A stretch of DNA of 64,000 bases from Carex sylvatica (GCA_964058845.1 CAXKVR010000053.1:1-64000), one strand, 5' to 3'; shown: positions 48,440-60,324, numbered from the stretch's first letter. Made by a program: numbers and translations. The notes: a model not told the origin generated them from the sequence alone.

Positions 48440-48732
48440 AAAAAATATTAAAGTTCAAAATATTTATTTAATTATAATAGTGAATAACATTTTTTTTTCA
48501 TAATTTATATTATATTGTATGGTGTATATCTATTATTTAGATACAAATAATTAATGGAACATAAATATATATTTGTATTTATATCTACACTGATATTCGG
48601 ATGTCAGATATTTACATTTAATTTAGCAAATATGGATCGAATATGAATTGGATATTATCCATACCGTTTTTACTTCCTAATTATATGCATCATGCAGAGA
48701 ATTCTTAACTATTTGACAAAAAATTATGTCTT

Positions 48733-50583
48733 GTTACAAAGTATGCCGAGTTTTTTAAAAATACACAATTACCAAAATATTTTAATAATAATAACTAGAT
48801 TTTAGAAAAATATTTAAAAATACCCAAACCGTAAAAAAACCTCACGATTTTGGCTTCTTCTTTTTTGCAAAACAGAATTTTTTATTGAAATATTAGAAAT
48901 ATTGAATATATTTCTTTGAAAATAGATGGAATACAATATAATTTGATTTATTAGAAAGACTGCAATAAATAACTCGGATCAACATTTTTCAGGTTGAATT
49001 TTTCGCGACTGCAAGAAAAATTAATATATTTCTTTATGTGTTATTGTAAAAAAATATAAATGCTTCGATTCTGAGTTATTGATCTTAGTTCAAAAGTCAC
49101 TTCTAGGTAATACAGAAAATACTGTCATCCTTCTAGTACATTTAATTTCTAAAAAGTTGTATCTATTTTGAGAAATTTTTTTGAATAACAATCATTAAAT
49201 AACTTAAAGTTTTTTTTAAAATAGATACAACTTTTTAGAAATTAAATGTACTAAATGATGACAATATTTTCTGTATTACCTAGAAGTGACTTTTGAACTA
49301 GGATCAATAACTCACAATCCAAGCATTTTTATTTTTTTTCAATAACACATAAAGAAATATATTAATTTTTCTTACACCCACGAAAAATTCGGCCTGAAAA
49401 ATATTGATCCGAGTTATTTGTTACAATCTTTCTAATAAATTAAATTATATTGTATTCCATCTATTTTTAAAGAAATATATTCAACATTTCTAATATTTCA
49501 ATACAAAAAATAAAAAAATTTAACTAAATTCTGCTTTGCAAAAAAATAAAAAATAAAACAAAAAAAGACAAAACCGGTTATTTAGTAACCGGACTCATTT
49601 CTAAGTCCGGTGACTAAATGACCTGATAGAGAGCCTGGGTCCGGTTATTTACCTAAATGAATTCATCCGGTTTCCATGTTCATCCGTTTACTAAATAACC
49701 GAATTTGGCTTTTTTGTTTTTGTTTTTGTTTTTATTTTTATTTTTTTGCAAAACATAAATTTAAAAAAAAAAATTGTATTGAAATATTAGAAATGTTGAA
49801 TATATTTCTTTGGAAATAGATGAAATATAATATAATTTGATTTATTAGAAAGGTTGTAACAAATAACCCGGATCAACATTTTTTAGGCCGGATTTTTCGC
49901 GACTGTAAGAAAAATTACTATATTTATTTATGTGTTATTGAAACAAAATTAAAATGCTTGAATTCTGAGTTATTGATCCCATTTGAAAATTCACTTCTAG
50001 GTAATACAGAAAATATTATTATTCTTCTAGTACATTTAATTTCTAAAAAGTTGTATCTATTTTTGAAAAACAAACAAAAACTTTAAATTATTTAATGATT
50101 GTTACTCAAAAAGAATTCTCAAAATAAATGCAACTTTTTAGAAATTAAATATACTAGAAGGATGATAATATTTTATGTATTACCTAGAAGTGATTTTTGA
50201 TTCGGGATCAATAACTCAGAAATTCAGAATACAAGCATTTTTATTTTTTTACAATAACACATAAAGAATATATTAATTTTTCTTACAGCTGCGAAAAATT
50301 CAGCCTGAAAAATGTTGATCTGAGTTCTTTGTTACAGTATTTTTAATAAATCGAATTATATTGTATTCCGTCTATTTTCAAAGAAATATATTCAACATTT
50401 CTAATATTTCAATAAAAAAAAATTATGTTTTGCAAAAAAAAAGAAAAAAGTTAGAACAGTGAAAAAAATTCACAGTTTGAGTATTTTTAAAATTTTATCT
50501 AAAACCTAATTATTATTATTAAAATATTTTGCTAATTGAGTATTTTTTAAAAACTCGGAAAAGTATGCAGGCATCTCATATAT
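48733..50583. mobile_element. Compound inverted-repeat element, about 1.85 kb
   Basis: Order: terminal segment T (48737-48860); palindrome P1 (arms about 48880-49180 and 49205-49535); a 200-base spacer with ACCGGTTATTTAGTAACCGG-like motifs; palindrome P2 (arms about 49770-50075 and 50095-50430) of the same arm sequence; T inverted (about 50470-50580). Arms share ATATTAGAAATGTTGAATAT, TTTTTCGCGACTG, TTCACTTCTAGGTAATACAG and AAAAAGTTGTATCTATTTT. A single T-plus-arm half lies at 55179-55606. It has no protein-coding frame. Confidence 0.85.
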
Positions 50584-50589
50584 TTTGAT

Positions 50590-51344
50590 ATTCAAGGGAT
50601 ACGCAAGTGACACGACCCGGTTCAGTAATTTGAGTTATTTATTATTTTTTGCAGAATTATTTACAACCTTCTCAGATAAAGTTGAAACTTGGAAGTGCTG
50701 ATATAGGAGTGCTACTGCGCAGGCATCTAGACCTCCAGGAATCCGTGTCACCCCCCATATACAAGTTATAAATCTGAACTATACTTTTCATGTGGCACGA
50801 ACCTAAAAGCATACTCTCTGCACTCTGCAGTCCCAACTCCCAGCTGACTCCGAATTGATTTTGACCTAGCTGAAATTAATCTGGACCGTTCATCTTTTAA
50901 AATTGTATCTCAGGTACCGGAAGGCCGGTGACACAAACTCGGCCTCTAGTGCAGCATTGCAAAAGAATGCCGGTCGCGAAACCTCAAGGGAGGAAGGAAG
51001 AATGATGCAATTAATCTTGCAATTAATCTTCCATTTCCATAAGCCACAGCTTTGATCTTTAAATTAATTATAGTAATTTACCAGTTTTATAGTTGAAATA
51101 TATTATCTTATATTTCTATTATAATTTATAAATGATAGGGGGAATGTCATGTATACCCCTCAAAAACTTCAAAATTACGTATTTTCCCCTCTAGACTTCA
51201 AAAACTCACAAATTTACCCAGTTTATTATTTTTTATATTAAAACTCATTCTAAATCTATAAAATACCCATTTTACCTTTATTAAAAAGCACTCCCCTTGA
51301 TCATGTATTGTGGATAATTAATAATGAGTGTGTGTGTGTATATA
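50590..51344. other. Intergenic with a MITE fragment
   Basis: 51138-51190 reads AATGTCATGTATACCCCTCAA then CTTCAAAATTACGTATTT, the end of the MITE family found upstream of the channel gene. (GT)n follows at about 51328. No gene. Confidence 0.55.
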
Positions 51345-51752
51345 GAGGAGGGATCCACTTATAACATTTGTAAGTTACAACATCTTACAACAATTCGGTT
51401 TTGTCATTTTCAAAGTTCAAATAGTCGATCCAAATCGTTCAACATGATATCTATATTAAAATGTGCTTGGAGATGAAATTTCACATTTTTCGAAATTTGT
51501 TTACTATTTATTAAGTATTTTACAAAACTGTTATTTTTCAGTGGTCCAGAATTGTCTAAAAACAACAGTTTTGTAAAATACTTAATAAATAGTAAAAAAA
51601 TTCAGAAAAATATAAAATTTCATCTCCAACCACATTTTAATATAAATATCATGTTGAACGGTTTGGATTGGCTGTTTGAACTTTGAAAATAGCAAAATCA
51701 AATTGTTGTAAGATGTTGTAACTTATAAAATGTTGTAAGTGGATCCCTCTTC
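51345..51752. mobile_element. Foldback element, end type III
   Basis: GAGGAGGGATCCACTTATAA and the complement at 51735-51752; AAGTTACAACATCTTACAAC follows. The core is shared with types I, II and IV; the loop arms are AGTATTTTACAAAACTGTTA and complement. Confidence 0.88.
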
Positions 51753-51763
51753 ATATATATATG

Positions 51764-52940
51764 AGGAGTGCTATATTAAGCGCTTCAATTGCAATTTTGA
51801 GAGCTGCGAGAAATATTTTTCTCTGAATAACTATTATACCCTTACAATGTCCCTCCCATATCTATCACAATTAATACAAAAGTTAATAAAAAAAATAATC
51901 AATAAAGGAAGGTTTTAAGGAGCATTCGTTTTTTTTATCATAATTGATTAGTATTTTCTTAATTGCCAGCAAATTATTTAGTATTTCATCATAATTTTTT
52001 TTATATTATATCTTAATACCAGCAAATTGATTAGTATTTTATCATAATTTTTTTATATTATATCTTGAGTTTCATATCTATAATGATTTGATTAGTATTT
52101 TTTTAGTAAGGAATTCTAGATTTCATATAGATTTTCAGTTCAAAATATTTTATTGATGATTTTTATTTTATTGAGAAAATAAAATACTAATCAATTAGTT
52201 TTTTCTCTCAAATCACTAAGAAAATACTAATCAATTTGTTGGAATTAAGAAAATGCTAATCAATTCGTTTTTTCTCTCATTAATTGCCAGCAAATTGATT
52301 AGTATTTTATCATAATTTTTTTTTATATTATATCTTGATTTTCATATCTATAATGATTTGATTAGTATTTTTTAGGTAAGGAATACCATATTTCATATAG
52401 ATTTTCAGTTCAAAATCATTTAGCGAAGATTTTTTATTATCTTTATTATAATTTTAATTTTCAAGGTATTAAATTGTTGTACCACTACAAACAGGAGGCG
52501 ATAGTGAGAGAAAAAAGCAGTAAGTTCCTCTATAGTGAGAGAGAAAAAGCAGCAAGCTTTTTGTATATTTTTTTTATATTCATTAAATTTTGTAAATTTT
52601 TATATGTTATTGTCAAACACACACGGGCTTCTCTAAAAAAAATTAGCTTCTTTTAAAATAAAATTACATTACACTAAATCATCATAATTGAGGGCAGAAG
52701 GCAGTTTCATGAAAAAAAAAGTTTCAAAATAATAAGTGAAAATTCAAGAGAAAGAATGATTGTTTGAGGGATAATAGATATTAATTGTGACAACCTTCCT
52801 TCCTTTGTTTTTTCTTTATTAACTTACTGTATTAATTGTGATAGATATGAGAGAGAGTATAAAGGGTATAATAGGTATTAAGAGAGAAAATTTTCTCTTA
52901 GCTCTTAAAATTACAATTGATGCGCTTAATATAGAGCTCC
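51764..52940. mobile_element. Foldback element of 1.18 kb with arms of about 120 bp
   Basis: Left GGAGTGCTATATTAAGCGC then CAATTGCAATTTTGAGAGCT, and the right arm its close complement down to ATATCTATCACAATTAATA. The interior has a repeated TTGATTAGTATTTTATCATA unit (about 51940-52140 and 52280-52400). (TA)n lies on both sides. There is no coding frame of note. Confidence 0.85.
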
Positions 52941-52959
52941 CATATATATATATATATAG

Positions 52960-53372
52960 CAAGGCTACCATACATTGCAATGCATATGCATTTTTGTGCA
53001 TTGGACTATAAATCACCGGATTCAAAGTCCAAATGACCAATCCAAACCGTTCATCTTGTTCTCCATATTAATATGTGTTTTTTGAGACCAAATTTTATAT
53101 TTTTTGGAAATTGTTTACTATTTATTGAGCCACTTTGAAAATCGTTGATCCAACGATGTCTTTTGATTTTACTGTTACCGTTGGATCAATGATTTTCAAA
53201 GTAGCTCAATAAATAGTAAAAAATTTCCAAAAAATATAAAATTAGGTCTCCAAACATATATTAATATGGAGAACAAGATGAACGGTTTGGATCAGTCATT
53301 TGGACTTTGAATCTAGTGATTTATAGTCTAATGCACAAAAATGTCAATGCATTGCAATATATGGTAGCTTTA
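52960..53372. mobile_element. Foldback element, end type I
   Basis: AAGGCTACCATACATTGCAA at the left and its complement at the right, with core and loop as in 9681-10076. (TA)n lies on the left and (CT)n(TA)n on the right. Confidence 0.9.
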
Positions 53373-53417
53373 CTCTCTCTCTCTCTATATATATATATAT
53401 AAAGAGAGAGAGAGAGA

Positions 53418-53836
53418 GATGGACTTGGGTGAGTCATGGCTTACCAAGCGTTTGTACTCCACGCCATATTTTTATTTTGAAAGTCCAAACGATCGATCTG
53501 AACCGTTAGATGTGATCTCTATATTGAAATGTGCTTAGACCAAATTTTATATTTTTTGGAATTTTTTTACTATTTATTAAGCATTTTTTAAAATTGTTGT
53601 TTTGCTGTGAACTGTAAAAAACAGTAAAATTTTCTGGACCATCGGATCAGCAATTTTAAAAAATGCTTAATAAATAGTAAACAAATTTCAAAAAATTTAA
53701 AATTTGGTCTCCAAGCACATTTCAATATGGAGAACAAGATAAACAGTTCGGATCGGTTGTTTGAATTTTCAAAATAACTAAAATGAGACATGACTCACCA
53801 ACGCGAAATAAGTCATGGCTCATTTTAGCCCAACTC
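53418..53836. mobile_element. Foldback element, end type IV
   Basis: Left GATGGACTTGGGTGAGTCAT and, complemented right, GAGTTGGGCTAAAATGAGCC with GTCATG beyond. The core is nearly identical to type II (TCGATCTGAACCGTTAGATG), but the ends are unrelated and the loop is GCATTTTTTAAAATTGTTG with its complement. Confidence 0.82.
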
Positions 53837-54305
53837 ATATATATATATATACATACATACATATAATATTGATCATCTGCTCTAAGATTATTTATTACTT
53901 AATTTTTTGAAATTTGTTTGCTTTATTATGTAGTCTCAAAGAGCTTCATTCACTGTCAGCTATTAGCAGCAAGGTTTTTATTCATCCCAAGTAAACAACA
54001 ACAAAAACAGAGAGCACAAAAATCTATAACATGAACGAGCTTTTGACATATTGAAACATGAAGCTAGTGTAAATGTAAATAATAAAAAATTATGCAAGTA
54101 AATTATAATACTTGGGAAATAGTTTAATGGATCTAAATAAGTTCTTTCATGTATATAAGCTGCTAGCTAGTGTCAATAGAGTAATCTTTTTTAAAAAAAA
54201 GAAAAAGACTTAGCAGCAGCTATCAAGTATACAGTAAATAGATGTGATTACAACTTCTATTCTCTAATATCAACATCTAATTAATGAGTTTGAAAAAAAA
54301 AAGTT
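53837..54305. other. AT-rich intergenic DNA
   Basis: Short (TA)n and (CATA)n tracts lie at 53838-53866. No gene. Confidence 0.5.
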
Positions 54306-54309
54306 GTCC

Positions 54310-54960
54310 TCTGAACATCATCAGCATTGCCTCTACGCGAGTTTACACATTTCAACCACAATTCAACTTCCTCTTTGATCATACCTGCCAAGATATTAGG
54401 TGGAATTTTCTTACCCCAAAAAATAAATTCATTTCGTTGTCTCCATATGCCTCATAAAATTCCAACAAATCGATCGAGTAGCCCTTCCCTTTCGCTCTTT
54501 CTTCTAACACTCTTGTACCGCCTCCAAGAGCCCTCCCATGATGAGATAGCAGAATCAGAGATAGACACGAGATCATCAAAGAAAATATAAACTTGAGATG
54601 CATAATGACATTAAAAAAAAAAGGTGATAAATCAATTCCATCGAACATACAGTACACATAGTGCAGGCCAGATCACAGTGTAGACCCCGTCTCAACATTG
54701 ACTCATGTGTCAAAATCTTGTTATGAAGCCATGGAAATTAAACACAAAGAACCTGACTTTAAGGGGAGCAAAGCAGTACCATAAATCACTGAAATCCCCA
54801 TTTGATCTTACCCGCTGTAGCCAAGAGCTTATATACAGAAGCCGAAGTATATATTCCATCCGGACTCCACTGCCACCGCAGCTTATCCGTCTGTTCAAAA
54901 AATTCGGGTAGCTAATCAATAGCAATCGGAAAAACACAGGGCTAGCGGGTAATCATATCC
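54310..54960 (-). pseudogene. LINE C-terminal fragment, broken by shifts and stops
   Basis: Minus-strand frames give, in order, WQWSPDGIYTSASVYKLLAT, APLKVRFFVFNF, LTHESMLRRG and finally GIWRQRNEFIFWGKKIPP. These are the zf-RVT core, its P-K-x-x-F motif and the terminal W-x-x-RN-x-x-IF motif of plant LINEs. The pieces fall in different frames, and a TGA precedes GIWRQRNEF. It is a decayed element, not related closely to the one at 4672-5143. Confidence 0.7.
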
Positions 54961-55133
54961 CGCACGTGTCAACGAATTAGTCCAAGCTAAAACTTGAGGT
55001 ACATAAGCGGTCCAAAGTAAATCTATAATTAGTTGTTTATAGTTGATTTTTTTTATTTAATTTTTGCATAACGTGCATTGATCCAAACTATCGATCAATA
55101 TTTTTATTTTTAAGAACCAAATAATCATATGAA

Positions 55134-55178
55134 CCTAAACCCTAAACCCTAAACCCTAAACCCTAAACCCTAAACCCC
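55134..55178. repeat. Interstitial telomere-type repeat (CCCTAAA)n
   Basis: 45 bases, 6.4 perfect units of the Arabidopsis-type heptamer, read on this strand as CCTAAAC units. The tract ends exactly where the terminal segment of the half compound element begins. Confidence 0.97.
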
Positions 55179-55606
55179 AATTAAAAAATTATTTTAATAA
55201 TAATAACCAAGTTTTCAAAACAAATTTAAAAATAGCCAAACCGTGGAAATTTTCTACGGCCCCAAATTTTTTTTTTTTTTAAAACAGAAATTTATATATT
55301 TTTTAATTTTTTTTATGAAAATATTAGAAATGTTGGATATATTTCTTTAAAAATAGATGGAATACAATAAAATTTGATTTATTAGAAAGACTTTAACAAA
55401 TAACCCGATCAATATTTTTCAGGCCGGATTTTTCGCGGCCGTAAGAAAAATTAATATATTTCATTATGTTTTATTGTAAAAAAATAAAAATGCATGAATT
55501 CTGAGTTATTGATCCCGGTTTAAAAGTCACTTCTAGGTAATATAGAAATTATTGTGATCCTTCTAGTACATTTAATTTATAAAAAGTTGTATCTATTTTG
55601 AAAAAG
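55179..55606. mobile_element. Half copy of the compound inverted-repeat element
   Basis: Contains terminal segment T (TTTTAATAATAATAACCAAG, ATTTAAAAATAGCCAAACCG) and one arm (AGAAATGTTGGATATATTTC, TTTTTCGCGGCCGTAAGAAA, AAAAAGTTGTATCTATTTTG). The other arm is missing; the sequence is cut at about 55606 by the CCCGTG-rich element. Confidence 0.82.
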
Positions 55607-55798
55607 GAACAATAGCTCCAGCCCGTGCCCGGTCCGTTCGTGTTCGTTGCCCGGAGTATCCGTATCCAAATTCGGGTATAGGATGGGTAAACGGATATAT
55701 GAGTAGGGGTATAAAATGGGCATGGTACGTCTTTTCGGGAAAAAACCCGATCATACCCGGACCCGTATACCCCGTGCCCGTGCCCACACCCGTGTATC

Positions 55799-55830
55799 CG
55801 TACCCGTACCCGTACCCGTACCCGTACCCA
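55799..55830. repeat. (CCCGTA)n hexamer tract
   Basis: Five consecutive CCCGTA-type hexamers before a poly(T) run. Confidence 0.95.
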
Positions 55831-55849
55831 TTTTTTTTTTTTTCAAAAT

Positions 55850-56290
55850 TTTCAATTTTCTCTCTCCTATTTTATTCTGTTTTTAATTTCTATTTTTTTA
55901 ATTTCTGTTTTTTTAATTCTGTTTGTATTTCTGTTTTTTAAATTATGTTTTTTAATTTCTGTTTTTTAAATTCTGTTTTTTTAATTTCTGTTTTAATTTC
56001 TGTTTTTTAAATTCTGTTTTTTAAATTCTGTTTTTTAAATTCTATTTTTTTCTTTTTTTAATTTCTGTTTTTTAAATTCTATTTTTTTAATTTCTGTTTT
56101 TTAATTTCTGTTTTTTAAATTCTGTTTTTAAATTTCTGTTTTCTAAATTCTATTTTTATTTCTGTTTTTTAATTTCTGTTTTTTAAATTCTGTTTTTAAA
56201 TTTCTTTTTTTTAAATTCTACTTTTATTTATGTTTTTTATTTCTATTTTTTAAATTCTGTTTTTTAATTTATTGTTTTAAAGTTTCTGAT
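55850..56290. repeat. Degenerate TTTCTGTTTTTTAAA array
   Basis: About 30 imperfect copies of a 14-16 base unit of the form AATTTCTGTTTTTT / AAATTCTGTTTTTT. Confidence 0.85.
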
Positions 56291-56644
56291 TTAATTATAT
56301 TTTTTATTTATTTTTTATTTAAACTATTAAAAATTAATTAACGTTTAGAAAATATATTATCAATTTAAAATGAACATTTAGAAAATATATTATCAATTTA
56401 ATATGTAAACTAAAAATTTCGAGATATAAATAAATTATGAAACTATATAATTAGAATGAGAATTTGAAAATAAAATAAAATGACTCGTGTAAAGAAATAA
56501 ATAAATACATTTGTACTTAGCTGAATAAATATACATGTAAAGAAATAAAATAAAGTTCATGTGACTGCACATGTGTATATATATGTATATCCAAGTAAAC
56601 GATCATTTTTATTAATACCCTAAAAATATATATATAATTTTAAA

Positions 56645-56750
56645 AATGCCTCCGCATAAGCTCATGCGGCGCATGATGCAACGCATGCAGCGTATGCGAC
56701 GAAATTTGCAGCGCATGCGGTGGCATTTGCGGCGCATGCGCCACATTTGA
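56645..56750. repeat. Cluster of CGCATGCG-type palindromes
   Basis: GCGCATG, CGCATGC, GCGTATGCG and GCGCATGCG recur about eight times in 100 bases, in otherwise AT-rich DNA. Confidence 0.85.
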
Positions 56751-57095
56751 CATCTGTTGATAAATTAACAAATCTGGACTGATACAAGTACCAAACTGCA
56801 AAAGTAATTACACCAAAATGTAGAGCATTCAAAAATACACATAATTGACACAAATTTCAATTTATTTGAATTTTTCTACAGTTAGTTATGAATTTCCAAA
56901 GTTCAGCTTTCGAAGAAACTTTAAACATCGATAACTTTGGCTAGGAAAGTCGGATTTGCGCGTATGACCACTTTTCGGAAGGGGGGAACGAGATGGATCC
57001 GAATATCACCCAGTCACCCTCGGGTATTCAGAGCGTCAGAATTTCAAAAAAATATCATTTAGTGCCTCAAAAAATCAATTTAAGTTTTCGTTCGA

Positions 57096-57299
57096 CGATA
57101 GATGTTGGATCAGCGATTTTCAAAGTAGCTTAATAAATAGTAAAAGAAATCAGAAAAATATAAAATTTGGTCTCCAAGCACATTTCAATATAGAGATCAC
57201 ATCTAACGGTTCAGATCGACTTTTTGAATTTTGAAAATAAAAAAATGACTTATAAGCATATATCCTCATTTGCTTATGTAAGTAGAGTAGCCAGCCTCT
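57096..57299. mobile_element. Solo right half of a type II foldback
   Basis: Starts in the loop at GTTGGATCAGCGATTTTCAA, runs through the core and ends AGAGTAGCCAGCCTC before (TA)n. Confidence 0.85.
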
Positions 57300-57370
57300 A
57301 TATTATATATACATATACGTATATGGTTCAGATCGACTTATAAGCATCTAACAGTTTAGAACGACTTTTA

Positions 57371-57600
57371 AAGTAATTGATTTAAGTAACATTGTTTTAA
57401 AATAATTAGTAATTTTGATTTATATTTAAAGTAATTGATTTAATTAACATTGTTTTAAAATAATTAGTAATTTTAGTTTATATTTAAAGTAATTGATTTA
57501 AGCAACATTATTTTAAAATAATTAGTAATTTTGATTTATATTTAAACTAATTAATTTAAGAAACATTGTTGTAAAATAATTAGTAATTTTGATTTATAAA
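57371..57600. repeat. 58-bp tandem repeat, four units
   Basis: Units start at 57371, 57429, 57487 and 57545. Each is AAGTAATTGATTTAAG-AACATTG then TTTAAAATAATTAGTAATTT. Confidence 0.95.
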
Positions 57601-58195
57601 ATATATTTTCAATTTAAAATGAAAATTTAGAAAATATATTATCAATTTAAAATGTAAATTAAAAATTTCGAGATATAAATAAATTATGAAACTATATAAT
57701 TAGAATGAGAATTTAAAAATAAACTAAAATGACTCGTATAAAGAAATAAATAAATATATTTGTACATAGCCAAATAAATATACAAATTTTTGCAAGAATA
57801 AATTTTATATATAAGTTACAAATTTTATTTATTTAGGAATTATAAAGATGTGACTTGAAAATTTTATTTATATATATACACACTATTTGATATTGAACTA
57901 TTTAAATTTTAAAAGTCGAATTATAAACACGTAATAATATTTGTACAACACCGTAAAAAAAATAGAAAAAAAGAACCTGCTCCTACCCAGACCATCCTGC
58001 CCCTCAAGGATACAACGGGCACGGATATAAGACAGGCAAGGCACGGTTTTCAAAAATAAATTCCGTGATGCCCGGTCCGTGGTACTCGTCTACCCGTGAT
58101 ACCCATGCCCGATCCCTACCCGTGCCCGTGCCCGTGCCCGTGCCCGTGCCCGGACCCGGATATACCCGACCCGCCCTGCCCTACCCGAGAGCAAA

Positions 58196-58648
58196 TCACT
58201 ACATGACATCATGCAAGTATGATAATGGACGAGCTAATTAGTACAAAATGTGGAGGGGATTATTAAAAAACTCTAAAAAAATGTTTGCATTCTGGAGGTA
58301 TATGTGCATCTTTAAAGAAAGTATTTAGTTATAGCTAAAAGAATTCTTCAAAATAAAAATGTTCCCTAAGAAAATATCTTGTAGGATAATATTTTTTTGT
58401 GCTTATTTTTGAGTGATTTCACTTGGAAATTTTATTTCGAAATTTCGATGCGTCTTTAATGAATTAAATTAAATTATGATATTATATGGGTAATGCTATG
58501 TGGAAAAAAAGAAATATAATTTAATAGTTAGTAAGAACATTAACTTAAAATTTCTAATTAATTTAACAAAACTTTTTACTGGCGTTTACCACTTCAGTTT
58601 CAGTATAATGCGTATTAGAATTCATGTTCCGTTTCTCAGCAATATTTG
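58196..58648. other. AT-rich intergenic DNA
   Basis: Nothing recognised. Confidence 0.5.
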
Positions 58649-58657
58649 CCTACTTAT

Positions 58658-59047
58658 AGAGGTGTTCAAACTGTCAGTTTGGTTCAAATCAAAGTAAAAT
58701 GATCAAATTAATTTTTTTTTGGTTTTCAAAAATAGAACTGATCCGAACAAACCGAAGTAAACCTATTAGTACTATTATTAATGAAAAAAATACATTGTCA
58801 TACACAATAATTGAAGTTCGGTTTGATTCGATACAGTTTGGTTTAATGAAATCATTATAACACCAATAAAATTAGAGTCGAACCAATATAAACCGGTCGG
58901 TTCGATTTAATCAGTTTTGAGATGTCTAAACCGAACCAAACCATTTAAATTGAAATTATTCAAAATTTCAACCGAACCGATCCATTTAAACTGAAATTTT
59001 CTGGTTCGGTTGAAAACCGAACAAATCGAACCGTTTGAACATCCTTA
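58658..59047. mobile_element. MULE-type MITE with CCGAACC repeats, 9-bp duplication
   Basis: The 390-bp element has left end AGAGGTGTTCAAACTGTCAG and, complemented right end, TAAGGATGTTCAAACGGTTC. Interior GGTTCGGTT/AACCGAACC motifs repeat in both orientations. The perfect 9-base duplication CCTACTTAT lies at 58649-58657 and 59048-59056. Confidence 0.88.
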
Positions 59048-59089
59048 CCTACTTATGCAATAAATATTAAAAGGCGACACCAATATGTT

Positions 59090-60300
59090 CAAATTTTTAA
59101 TTTTGATATTTTAAAAAGGTGGTGCACACTAGGTTAGGGTGTTGTTATAGCAATAATATTTTTTGTCTATTTGACTAATTTATAAAAATATACAATTATT
59201 AAAAGTTTACGACTTCTTTTATTTTTGGAAGATATACAGGTTCAAGTCAAATTGAATTATAATATGGAATACTTGGACTGAATAAATTATGAAGACACTT
59301 ATCAAAAATACAAATTGTAAAATTAAAAACTTGGTAAAATAAGTTTGAGGTTATTTAAACAGGGAACAAACGTTGGTAACATTTGTAAAACATTGTAATA
59401 TTTTCAGCCTGTCAGAAACACTGAAGGAACAGCTTGATCGAACTCAGAAGCAGCTTAAAACGTTGTAATGTTTTAAGAATGTCAGAAATGCTGAAGTGTA
59501 GCTCTGACAAGTTCAAATTTAATCACAAACGTTAGTAACGTTTGTCAATAGTTACAACAATTTAATTAAATCAGCGTTGTAACGTTTGACAAAAATTATA
59601 ATGTTTTAATTAAATCTGAACTTCAGAAATTTCTATTTTTTATCAAGATTTTTCAGTGGAAAACGTTATGCAATCGTTGGTAACGTTTTGATCGATTTCA
59701 CAGCTGTCAAAAAATTAAAACCCTAAATCGCATTTTGAACTAAAATGTTGGTAACGTTTTAGGTCAAACAGCTCATTAAACAGTTTTATAAATAAAGATT
59801 TGGGCATTCTTCCCAAAGCATCTCAGACGACTCTAATATTCTAAAAAGTGATTTTCTGAGAGCTTTAGTTACTCCATTATTGTGAGAGTTTAAAACTTCA
59901 ATATCTCTCAAACAACCTCAAACCAACTTCACTAATTTTGAGTTAGATTAGGTTAGAGTGATCTATTGTGTTTCTCTTGAATAGTTAAACTTAGAGACTT
60001 TGTTCTCATCTCTTTGAGTTTGTGTAACTTTCCTTGGTTGTAAGGGCTCACCGGTTCTCATCTCTAGTTGGCCGATTGACTTTCCGCTTGTATTGTAAGG
60101 GCTCAACAGTTCACAAGTTGTAATTATTTCGTATTGAAAAATAGAAAGGCACACCTAGAAGAGATTGCGAAGTCCCGGAGATATAGACCTTTGTTTTGCC
60201 GAACTCCGTTATCATCCCGCGTGTCAATTTTCTCTAAAGTCATCTATTTACTTTCAATTGCATTTATTTTCAGTTTTTTGAGCTATTTAGTGGTACACTT
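59090..60300 (+). mobile_element. Probable copia-type LTR remnant
   Basis: AACGTTGGTAACG-like motifs recur through 59360-59760. GAAGTCCCGGAGATATAGAC followed by GCCGAACTCCGTTATCAT (60168-60215) resembles, from memory, the downstream part of plant copia LTRs. No primer-binding site or protein frame was found. Confidence 0.4.
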
Positions 60301-60324
60301 AGTGTAACATAGGGTACTATTTAA

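Larger units (their letters stand above)
55610..58195. mobile_element. Composite element bounded by CCCGTG-rich blocks
   Basis: Both borders (55618-55832 and 58000-58192) are dense in CCCGTGCCCGTACCCG-type hexamers, in an organisation like the CACGGCACG elements. Between them are a TTTCTGTTTTTTAAA array, a GCATGC block, a half type II foldback, a 58-bp tandem repeat, and a segment of about 150 bp (56380-56530) repeated directly at 57630-57780. There is no coding frame. Whether it is one element or several nested ones is unresolved. Confidence 0.5.

Noticed and set aside
55699..55941. Pro-Tyr-rich protein frame
   Set aside because: It is a translation of the (CCCGTA)n hexamer tract and a poly(T) region.
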